Source of the DNA: Nitrospirota bacterium
Lineage (GTDB): Bacteria > Nitrospirota_A > Leptospirillia > Leptospirillales > Leptospirillaceae
Length of the DNA stretch: 13,689 bases
Direction of reading: 5' to 3'
NCBI GenBank assembly: GCA_021838585.1
Contig: JAKCDE010000029.1
Span: forward strand, 1 to 13,689
A program made the position numbers and the translations under genes. Every line of letters starts with the position of its first letter. Position 1 is the first letter of the stretch. The notes under the pieces were generated by a model. That model was not told the origin of the DNA, searched no databases, and saw only the letters and a program-made list of their open reading frames with translations. Below are positions 6,155-12,615 of this stretch, in pieces.

Positions 6155-8022
6155 AGGTCGAGATCCGCGCGGGACAGTCTCATCATGGTCGGTCGACCAT
6201 GGGGACAGGTATAGGGATGGGGGGTTTCGAGAAGCTCCCGGACCAGCCGTTCCCCGTCAGCCAAGTCGAAGACGTCGTTTTTCCGGACGCTCCGGTGGCA
6301 GGAGACGGTCATGAGGAGTTCGTCGATCCGGTCCGAACGGAGAACGGGGATCGAGAAATCCGACGTCTGATCCCGGAGAGCCTCCAGGCTCTCCAGGGGA
6401 TCCTCCCCCTCGAGAAGAAAGGGCACGGATCGGACACGAAAGCTGTCCGGACCGGTCCGGTCCAGGTCGAATCCGATCCGGGAGAGCTCCTCGAGACGGC
6501 CGTCCAGACTGTCCGCCACCGTCAGCGGGACCCGGTAGACAACGGGAAAGAGCAGGGAGGATCGCGTCACCCCTTCGGCACCGACCTGGCGACGGTATTT
6601 TTCGTAGTTGATCCGTTCGTGGGCCGTGTGCCAGTCGACAAGGGCGAGATCCTGCCCCCAGGCAACGACCAGGTAGGTTCCGGCGAGCTGCCCAAGGACC
6701 GAAAGATCTCCCGACAGGGAATCCCGTCCCGAAAGAGGAAGACCTTTCAGGACTTCGGGAAGTCGGGCAAAAGAAGCCGGACGATCCGGGGGTCTTGCCG
6801 GAAGACCGGGGATGCTCCTCCCGGAGCGAAGCGGGGTCCGAGAGGGAGGCGCATACGGCGCGGCCCCACTCTCCAGCAGGAGTGAGGGGCCACGATCCTC
6901 CGGAAGCGAGGGAGCAGGAAGGACCTCCTCCTTGTCCGTCCTTTCCGTGTTGGGCATCACCCTGTCGGGCCTTTCGGCCAAGGGAAGGACAGGCTCCGAC
7001 CCTCCGGACGAAACCGGAGAAGAGACGCGGGCGTCGAAGAGGAAAAAGGTCTCTTCGACCGCCCGCTTCACGAGGGAGAAAAGACGGTCTCCCTCCAGAA
7101 GACGCACCTCCCGCTTGGTCGGATGCACATTCACATCGAGTTTTTCCGGAGCGAGCTCCAGGTAGACCCAGGCTCCGACATGCACATCGCGGGAGAGGCG
7201 GCCCCCTCCCCCCTGGGTAATGGCTTCAAGGAGGCCGGGATGACGGACCCACCGGCGGTTGATGAAGAGGTGCTGGGACTGCCGGTCCTTCCGGACCCGG
7301 TCCGGCCGGAGGAGATAGACCTGCACCCGCCAGTCCCCGCCACCGATTTCGTGGACCGCAAGGTCCTCTTCGTTCAGAGAGGGAAAAAGGTCGAGGATCC
7401 GGAGTCTGGGAGTCTCCCGCGATTCGAGCGCAAGGATCTTTCGGGACGGGGTGGCCATGTCGAACTGGCACTCGGGGAAACCCAGGGCGATGCGGGTCAG
7501 GGCTTCGGTCAGATGGCCCTGTTCGGTCTGGGGGGATTTGAGGAATTTCTTGCGGACCGGGACATTGAAGAAAAGATCCCGAATGGCGAGATTGGTTCCG
7601 ACGGGCCCGCTCCAGTCCGTCTCCTCCGGGGGCTCCCCCGGAACAAGAACCAGTCGCGTTCCGACCGGCTCCGAGCCGTGACGGCTCTCGACGGTCACCT
7701 TCGAGACGGAGGCGATGGAGGCCAGAGCCTCGCCCCGAAAGCCCAGGCTCCGGGCCGACAAGAGATCCTCCCAGGAGGAAATCTTGCTCGTCGCATGGCG
7801 AAGAAAGGCCCGCGGAAGATCGTCGCGAAGTATTCCAACGCCGTTGTCCCTGACCTGGATCAGACCGTCGCCCGCGGGGTCGATCACGACGGAGATGCGG
7901 GTCGCCCCCGCATCCAGGCTGTTTTCCACGATTTCCTTGAGGACGGAGGCCGGTCGCTCCACCACTTCCCCGGCCGCAATCTGGTTGACAAGCGAAGGAG
8001 GGAGTTCCCGGATGATCCCCAT
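6139..8022 (-). CDS. mutL: DNA mismatch repair protein MutL
   Basis: MutL links mismatch recognition by MutS to strand incision. From ATG 8022 it has 627 residues. The N-terminal GHKL ATPase is complete: E30/N34 in KEIVENSLDAGA, DNGVGI (59-64), TSKI and GFRGEAL (94-100). A Pro/Ser/Arg-rich linker spans about 340-430. The C-terminal dimerisation and endonuclease domain has DWHTAHERINYE (463-474) in place of DQHA(X)2E(X)4E, SCHRSVRKND near 574, CPHGRP (606-611) and the terminal FGR. The metal-binding Asp and both Glu are kept, so nicking activity is likely despite Q-to-W and A-to-T changes. The frame can be extended to TTG 8082, but that lies inside cpoB; IIRELPPSLVNQIAAGEV is the classical MutL N-terminus, so ATG 8022 is preferred. 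It starts four bases after the cpoB stop without an obvious ribosome site, suggesting coupled translation. Confidence 0.95.
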   Translation of the reverse strand: MGIIRELPPSLVNQIAAGEVVERPASVLKEIVENSLDAGATRISVVIDPAGDGLIQVRDNGVGILRDDLPRAFLRHATSKISSWEDLLSARSLGFRGEALASIASVSKVTVESRHGSEPVGTRLVLVPGEPPEETDWSGPVGTNLAIRDLFFNVPVRKKFLKSPQTEQGHLTEALTRIALGFPECQFDMATPSRKILALESRETPRLRILDLFPSLNEEDLAVHEIGGGDWRVQVYLLRPDRVRKDRQSQHLFINRRWVRHPGLLEAITQGGGGRLSRDVHVGAWVYLELAPEKLDVNVHPTKREVRLLEGDRLFSLVKRAVEETFFLFDARVSSPVSSGGSEPVLPLAERPDRVMPNTERTDKEEVLPAPSLPEDRGPSLLLESGAAPYAPPSRTPLRSGRSIPGLPARPPDRPASFARLPEVLKGLPLSGRDSLSGDLSVLGQLAGTYLVVAWGQDLALVDWHTAHERINYEKYRRQVGAEGVTRSSLLFPVVYRVPLTVADSLDGRLEELSRIGFDLDRTGPDSFRVRSVPFLLEGEDPLESLEALRDQTSDFSIPVLRSDRIDELLMTVSCHRSVRKNDVFDLADGERLVRELLETPHPYTCPHGRPTMMRLSRADLDLWFGR

Positions 8023-8026
8023 GGGG

Positions 8027-8851
8027 CTATTCGTCAAGACGGGACAGACGCCGCTTCGCCAGGTCGTCGAGCTGCTGTTCAAGAGGGAAGAGCTCCAGAA
8101 CCCGCCGATAGTTGTGGATCGCGAGCTTGCGATCGTTTAGCTGCTCGTAGACCTGTCCTTTTTTATAGTAGGCGGTCGCCTTCTTGGGGCTGTCCACATA
8201 CTTGTGGATCACGGCGTCATAGAGTGCCAGAGCCCGGTGGTAGTGCTTCAGGTTGTAATGGGCCTGGGCCTCCCAGAAAACGGCCGAGGAGGCCAGATGG
8301 GAGTCGGGATACTGCTCGACCAGGGATCCGAACTCCTTGATGGCGATCTCGTAATGCCCCTGCTGGTAATCGGAGTAGGCCTGGTGGTAGATCATGTCCG
8401 GAGACTGGGTCGGCGCGGGGGCGGGCTTTGCCGCGACCGGTGCGGGAACGACCGCAGAGGTCCCTCCGGCGGCGGCAGCGGCAGACGGAGCCACCGGAGG
8501 CTTTGCGGCCAGCGGGGCGGGAGGTGGCGTCGCCGGGGGGGCCGTCTGGGCGCTCTGGGTTTCGATCTTGTTCATCAGTTCGTCGAGACGGTGGTTGATC
8601 CGTTCGACCCGATCCCGGAGACGGGCGATCCGAAGCTTCTGGTTGTCGAGCCGGGTCTCCATGTCCGCCAGCTGGCTTCCGCCAGAGGCGGCCGTCCCTC
8701 CTCCGTTTCGCTCGATCTTGGAGACGCGGGTGGAGACCGTGTCGATCTGCGCCCTGAGATCGGACACGTCCGAAGCCGTCGCACAGGCCGAGAGGCCAAA
8801 CCCCAGTACCAGTGCGATTCCGACCCCTCCCAGAGTCTCTCTTTTCGTCAT
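8027..8851 (-). CDS. cpoB: CpoB/YbgF-type Tol-Pal accessory protein, predicted lipoprotein
   Basis: CpoB coordinates Tol-Pal with septal peptidoglycan synthesis. The 274 residues have the expected order: signal sequence, coiled-coil trimerisation segment (about 28-100), Pro/Ala-rich linker (101-150) and three C-terminal TPRs (153-270). Unlike soluble periplasmic E. coli CpoB, the signal ends in a lipobox LSAC with Cys23, so it is probably lipid-anchored; Ala at +2 allows outer-membrane sorting. ATG 8851 has AAAGGA six bases upstream. In most Gram-negative genomes pal lies between tolB and this gene, but here only 62 bases separate tolB and cpoB. The TAG stop is four bases before the mutL ATG. 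Confidence 0.92.
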   Translation of the reverse strand: MTKRETLGGVGIALVLGFGLSACATASDVSDLRAQIDTVSTRVSKIERNGGGTAASGGSQLADMETRLDNQKLRIARLRDRVERINHRLDELMNKIETQSAQTAPPATPPPAPLAAKPPVAPSAAAAAGGTSAVVPAPVAAKPAPAPTQSPDMIYHQAYSDYQQGHYEIAIKEFGSLVEQYPDSHLASSAVFWEAQAHYNLKHYHRALALYDAVIHKYVDSPKKATAYYKKGQVYEQLNDRKLAIHNYRRVLELFPLEQQLDDLAKRRLSRLDE

Positions 8852-8913
8852 TCTCCATCCTTTCGGGTCATAGATTGTCCATCGGCTTCATCAGAAATCC
8901 GCCGGAGGTCCCT

Positions 8914-10230
8914 TCAGGGCCCCGACCAGGCCGGCGTCAGGATACTCCGGCGGAAACGTCCGAGATTTTCGCGGCCATGTCCGTCCATCCAGATCCTGAC
9001 GAGGGTCGAGTGTCCCCGAATCTGGCGGGAGTAAATCAGGAAGCGGCCGTCGGGAGACCAGCTGGGACTGTCGTCCCGACCGATCCCATGGGTGATCTGA
9101 AAATGGGCCGAGCCGTCGGGACTCGTGAGGCATATCTTAGGACGATGCACGGCATTCATGCAAACATAGGCGATCCAATCCCCCCGGGGAGACCAGGCTG
9201 GCGCCACGTTGTAGTTTCCGTCGAAGGTCAGGCGGCGGACGTTGGAGCCGTCCGAATCCATGATGAAAATCTGGGGGTGTCCGTCCCTGTCCGAGACGAA
9301 GGCGATGGAATTTCCGCCCGGATCCCATGTGGGGGAGAGGTTGTTGCTGTGGGAATAGGTAATCCGCTCCAGCAGGTGCCTTTTCTCGTGGTAGACATAG
9401 ATCTGGGTATGCTGGGAGGAGCGTCCCTTCGACAGGGCCACCGCAAGCTTCGACCCGTCAAAGGAGTACTGGGGGGTGATATTGAGCCCGGGATAGGAAA
9501 ACAGCATGGTCCGGTGGCCGGTCCGGAGATTGTAGTCGATGATCTGGGGCTGGCCCCGGAGATAGGACACATAGACGATCCGCCTCTTGTCCCGGGACCA
9601 GGTCGGATTGAAGGCCAGGACATGGTCGTAGGTCATCCGCCGGAGGTTGTCCCCGTCGAAGTCCATCGTGAAGAGGTCGTATCCCCGGCGCGTCCGTCCC
9701 ACGAAGGCGATGCGGCTTTCCGCGATCCCCCGGATTCCGGCGAACTGGAACAGGACGTCGTCCACGAAGCGGTGGACGAGAATGCGGACCGGTCCTCCGG
9801 TTGCGTAGGTCTTGTCGAGAAGCACCGAGCCGTTCAGGGGGTCCCGCACCGTCCCGTGGAGCCGCACCCCGTTTGCATCCATCGAGAACTGGGTTCCCAC
9901 GACCCCTTCCACCCCCATGGAGGAGAAGGCCTTGGCCGTGATCCCGTCGAGAACCTCCCTGTGGAGGAGCGAGCGGAGATCGGGCGGAGGTGTCAGGATC
10001 ACAAAGTAGCCGGTCGCCTCGAGATCCTTCCGGACGAGGTCCTCGGCCTTTTTCGTCCAGAGGCTTTCGGGCCCGTGGGCCATGTTCCGGACCATCGCGA
10101 TCTTGAAGTTCAGAGCCGTCTCGTTGGTGATGACCGACAGGTCGACCGCCCCGGAGCGTCCTGAGAACAAAAGAACGGAAGCGAGCACCACCCATCCCGA
10201 TACGAAAATCCTCACACACCTTGTCCCCAT
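8914..10230 (-). CDS. tolB: Tol-Pal translocation protein TolB
   Basis: TolB is the periplasmic beta-propeller that passes between Pal and outer-membrane partners and is mobilised by TolA during constriction. The 438 residues, close to the usual length, begin with a signal peptide (about residues 1-28). An N-terminal alpha/beta domain extends to about 165, and a six-bladed PD40 propeller follows, with repeats such as NPTWSRDKRRIVYVS, SPTWDPGGNSIAFVSDRDG, APAWSPRGDWIAYV and SPSWSPDGRFLIYS. ATG 10230 shares one base with the stop of the TolA-like gene (TGATG) and has AAGGG about six bases upstream. No OmpA-like Pal gene follows, so its usual partner must be encoded elsewhere or be replaced. Confidence 0.95.
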   Translation of the reverse strand: MGTRCVRIFVSGWVVLASVLLFSGRSGAVDLSVITNETALNFKIAMVRNMAHGPESLWTKKAEDLVRKDLEATGYFVILTPPPDLRSLLHREVLDGITAKAFSSMGVEGVVGTQFSMDANGVRLHGTVRDPLNGSVLLDKTYATGGPVRILVHRFVDDVLFQFAGIRGIAESRIAFVGRTRRGYDLFTMDFDGDNLRRMTYDHVLAFNPTWSRDKRRIVYVSYLRGQPQIIDYNLRTGHRTMLFSYPGLNITPQYSFDGSKLAVALSKGRSSQHTQIYVYHEKRHLLERITYSHSNNLSPTWDPGGNSIAFVSDRDGHPQIFIMDSDGSNVRRLTFDGNYNVAPAWSPRGDWIAYVCMNAVHRPKICLTSPDGSAHFQITHGIGRDDSPSWSPDGRFLIYSRQIRGHSTLVRIWMDGHGRENLGRFRRSILTPAWSGP

Positions 10231-11042
10231 CAGAGCCCTTGTCTTTTAGTGGCCTGGAGCGTCACCGTCACCACCTCGCGATCCTTCCCGTAGGAGGGCG
10301 GAAACGGAGGAAACGGAACCGATCTCAAAATGGCGTATTTCGCGGCATCATCAAAGACCCGCGACCCCGAGGATGTGACGAGGACCGGATCCGAATCCAG
10401 CGTCCCATCCTTTTTTAACACAAAATGCACCGTCGCGTTCAATCCGTGGCTCCCCGGCGGAGGGGCCCAGTTCGATTTGATCCGTGAGATCAGGAGGTGC
10501 TGAAGATAAGTCGGAAAGCGCTCCCCGGCCACATCCATCCGGACCGGAACCGTTGGAGAAAGGGGAGACGGAAGACTCTTCGGAAGCGGCTTCGGCCCCC
10601 GGGCCCTTTTGCTGACCACGGTTTTCCGGGTAGGGGCGGCCTTCCGGTGCGGAAGGGCTTTTTTCATCCGGGTCGGCGCCTTCTTCACGGGAACGGCCTT
10701 GCGAAGAGGACGTGGCTTGGGCTTGGGCGTCGGAGGTCTCCGGACGACCCGCATCGCCGGCTTCTTCCTGACGGGCGGATGGGCCTTCGCGACGGGCTTC
10801 GGGGGAGCCGGCTTCCGGGCCGGCTTCTTCGGGGCCTCAGGCTTCGGCTGGGGGGGAGGAGCGGACGGCGTCAAGGCGGCTTCGGAGACGAGGTCCACCG
10901 TCGTCGCGGTCTGGTAGCCCAGGGAAACCGGTTTCTTATGAAGAAGAACAATCAAGAGAAAGAAGCCGTGAAGGGAAAGGGAGAGGAGGACGAACCAGCC
11001 GATCCCCCGTTCACCGGTCGACCGGACTCTTGCGCGGATCAT
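10230..11042 (-). CDS. tolA: TolA/TonB-like energy-transducing protein
   Basis: A single N-terminal transmembrane helix (about 15-35) carries the S21-x3-H25 pair that TolA and TonB use to contact TolQ-TolR or ExbB-ExbD. Residues 60-165 are a very basic Pro/Lys/Arg/Ala spacer, likely spanning the periplasm. Residues about 174-264 form a TonB-type C-terminal domain (FPTYLQHLLISRIKSNW, DAAKYAILRSVPFPPFPP). At 270 residues with a Pro-rich spacer the protein is shaped more like TonB than like the long helical TolA of E. coli. Its place between tolR and tolB argues for the TolA role. ATG 11042 lies six bases after the tolR stop with only a weak ribosome site, which suggests coupling. Confidence 0.85.
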   Translation of the reverse strand: MIRARVRSTGERGIGWFVLLSLSLHGFFLLIVLLHKKPVSLGYQTATTVDLVSEAALTPSAPPPQPKPEAPKKPARKPAPPKPVAKAHPPVRKKPAMRVVRRPPTPKPKPRPLRKAVPVKKAPTRMKKALPHRKAAPTRKTVVSKRARGPKPLPKSLPSPLSPTVPVRMDVAGERFPTYLQHLLISRIKSNWAPPPGSHGLNATVHFVLKKDGTLDSDPVLVTSSGSRVFDDAAKYAILRSVPFPPFPPSYGKDREVVTVTLQATKRQGL

Positions 11043-11048
11043 GCGTGA

Positions 11049-11471
11049 TTATTCCGGGTTTTTGGGACTGGGTGCCGTAATCATGCCGAGCCGGTCGATC
11101 CCGGCCATTTTGACAACGTCCATGAGATGGACCACCGTTCCGTAATCGACCTTCCGGTCCGCCTTCAGGTAGACCACGACCCGTTTGTCTTCCTTGTAAC
11201 GGCGTGCAAGGAGGGCTCCCAGCGCTTCCCAAGTCACGGAGTGACCGTTGACGAAGATCTGCTTGCCTTTGGTCACGCTGACGATGATCTTCGGAACGGG
11301 CTTTTTCAGGCTATTGGCACTGGTCTTCGGGAGATTGATCTTGAGGCCGCGGTATAGGAGGGGCGTGGTCACCATGAAAATGATCAGCAGAACGAGGACC
11401 ACGTCGATGAACGGCACCATGTTGATCTCGGAAAGCATGCGATCCTTCCGGGATCCCGATTCGAACTTCAC
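11049..11471 (-). CDS. tolR: TolR/ExbD-family proton-channel protein
   Basis: TolR forms, with TolQ, the inner-membrane proton channel that powers TolA. The 140-residue protein has the classical start INMVPFIDVVLVLLIIFMV, in which Asp23 in the single transmembrane helix matches the essential Asp23 of E. coli TolR. A periplasmic ExbD/TolR domain follows, with VSVTKGKQIFVNG and VYLKADRKVDYGTVVHLMD. GTG 11471 is preceded by AAGGAG seven bases upstream, four bases after the tolQ stop. ExbD is the alternative name, but the downstream tolB and cpoB settle on TolR. Confidence 0.95.
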   Translation of the reverse strand: MKFESGSRKDRMLSEINMVPFIDVVLVLLIIFMVTTPLLYRGLKINLPKTSANSLKKPVPKIIVSVTKGKQIFVNGHSVTWEALGALLARRYKEDKRVVVYLKADRKVDYGTVVHLMDVVKMAGIDRLGMITAPSPKNPE

Positions 11472-11475
11472 GACT

Positions 11476-12147
11476 CTACTCCTTCCACCGTCCCTCGGCC
11501 ATCACGTTCAGAAGCTCCATGTTGAAGGACTCGGCCAGGGACTCCACCCCGCGGATGCGCTGGAGAAAGTAATTGTAGGCGATCACGGCGGGAATGGCGG
11601 CAAAGAGTCCGGCGGCCGTCGTCACGAGGGCATCGGCGATGCCCGGGGCCACCGAGGCGATGCTCACCGAGGACTGGTGGCTGATGTCCCGGAATGCGTG
11701 GATGATGCCCCAGACCGTTCCGAAGAGGCCGACGAAGGGCGAGATGTTGGCCGTCGTCGCCAGGATCGGGAGATAGGACTCGAGACGGGTGAGCTCCTCC
11801 TGGCGGGACTGGAGAAGGGTGCGGTGGACCACCTCGATGTCGCCCTCCCGGATTCCCTCTCCCCGGGCCTGGGCCCGCTCCTCGATTCCCTTGATCTTTT
11901 CAAAGGCGGTCCGGAACATGAAAGCCAGGGTGGACCGGCGGTAGTCCCCCGCCTCCTGGTAGAGCTTGGAGAAGCGGTCGACCCTCTTGAAGATGCGGAT
12001 GAAGCCGGTGTTCTCCCGGGCCGTCTTGGAAAGGATGTACCACTTGTAGAAGATCACCCCCCAGCTGAGCGACGAGAGAAAGAGAAGGAACCCCAGGACC
12101 GCTTCGGCAAGGAGACTGATCTGGTTCATGAAGTTAAAAAGATTCAT
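11476..12147 (-). CDS. tolQ: TolQ/ExbB-family proton-channel protein
   Basis: TolQ is the three-helix inner-membrane subunit of the Tol motor. From ATG 12147 it has 223 residues, close to the E. coli 230. Transmembrane helices lie at about 11-35, 131-152 and 168-193. PFVGLFGTVWGI and TTAAGLFAAIPAVIAYN are the diagnostic motifs; Thr144 and Thr177 align with the channel threonines T145 and T178 of E. coli. The frame stays open upstream to 12270, but the extra 41 residues do not look like TolQ. ATG 12147 has GAGGA nine bases upstream and begins the usual MNLFNF-type N-terminus. It is the first gene of the tol operon, about 200 bases after tRNA-Asp. Confidence 0.94.
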   Translation of the reverse strand: MNLFNFMNQISLLAEAVLGFLLFLSSLSWGVIFYKWYILSKTARENTGFIRIFKRVDRFSKLYQEAGDYRRSTLAFMFRTAFEKIKGIEERAQARGEGIREGDIEVVHRTLLQSRQEELTRLESYLPILATTANISPFVGLFGTVWGIIHAFRDISHQSSVSIASVAPGIADALVTTAAGLFAAIPAVIAYNYFLQRIRGVESLAESFNMELLNVMAEGRWKE

Positions 12148-12343
12148 CGGGCGGATTCCTCGAGGCAGGGATTGGACGGGAAAAAGGATCGGAATATCAT
12201 GGAAGGCGGCCACTCCGGAAGACCAAGAGAGGTGGACAAGCGATTCGACTCCCGAAACCTGCCGGGCCATGCTCCGGCACAGGATGATGTCAGTGGAGCC
12301 ATTCCGATGGAGGTCAGATGGGAAAATCAGGGATCCAGGAAAA
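12148..12343. other. Spacer between tRNA-Asp and tolQ
   Basis: These 196 bases hold the tolQ ribosome site and no supported gene. I saw no convincing -35/-10 pair with 16-18 bp spacing; a TTGGTC and a CATGAT lie about 19 bases apart on the minus strand but match poorly. There is no T-run hairpin terminator after the tRNA, so the tol genes may be read from the tRNA-Asp promoter by read-through or from a promoter of unrecognised type. Confidence 0.4.
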
Positions 12344-12420
12344 TGGCGGGGCCGACGGGGCTCGAACCCGCGACCTCTGGCGTGACAGGCCAGCGCTCTA
12401 ACCAGCTGAGCTACGGCCCC
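12344..12420 (-). tRNA. tRNA-Asp (anticodon GTC)
   Basis: The minus strand forms a full cloverleaf: acceptor GGGGCCG/CGGCCCC, D-arm GCTC/GAGC, anticodon stem CTGGC/GCCAG with loop CTGTCAC, and T-arm GCGGG/CCCGT with loop TTCGAGC. GTC at positions 34-36 reads Asp codons. The discriminator is G, an Asp identity base, and CCA is encoded at 12344-12346. Confidence 0.97.
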
Positions 12421-12532
12421 TTAGTGATCCTGTCAAACGGCCTGCGGCCGCATCCCTCCGGACAAAGACAGCGTCGATCGCGGAACGCCGACGACGGATT
12501 TTTCACCGACCCGGCGCGCAATCAACGGGTGA

Positions 12533-12561
12533 ATTGTAGGAGCGTTCTCCGGGAATGTCAA
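12533..12561 (-). promoter_or_regulatory. Near-consensus sigma70 promoter of tRNA-Asp
   Basis: On the minus strand a perfect TTGACA (12556-12561) and TACAAT (12533-12538, five of six) are exactly 17 bases apart. The predicted start is near 12525, leaving a leader of about 105 bases before the tRNA. The bases after the -10 box are C-rich (TCACCCG), a discriminator type often seen at stringently controlled stable-RNA promoters. It may also supply transcription to the tol genes. Confidence 0.75.
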
Positions 12562-12615
12562 CTGAAGCAGGACGAAAATCACAAAATCCGCCCCTACGAC
12601 AGGTCTGGGGGAGGG

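Noticed and set aside
8023..8082. N-terminal extension of MutL to TTG 8082
   Set aside because: It overlaps the end of cpoB and adds 20 residues ahead of the classical MutL N-terminus.
7123..8340. Plus-strand open frame of about 400 codons opposite mutL
   Set aside because: The minus strand encodes complete MutL ATPase motifs here; the plus product is rich in Arg, Gly, Pro and Asp without domain features.
8812..10164. Long plus-strand open frame opposite tolB and cpoB
   Set aside because: It lies antisense to two motif-rich genes, has a low-complexity product without any recognisable domain, and is expected from high GC third positions on the other strand.
12148..12270. N-terminal extension of TolQ by 41 residues to 12270
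   Set aside because: The extra residues are not TolQ-like, and ATG 12147 has a ribosome site and gives the normal length.
12431..12436. Second TTGACA just before tRNA-Asp
   Set aside because: A -10 box at proper spacing would fall inside the tRNA and the bases there do not match well.
12576..12615. Possible terminator after the outer-membrane gene
   Set aside because: Only a four-pair CCCC/GGGG stem with a 12-base loop and no proper T-run could be drawn.
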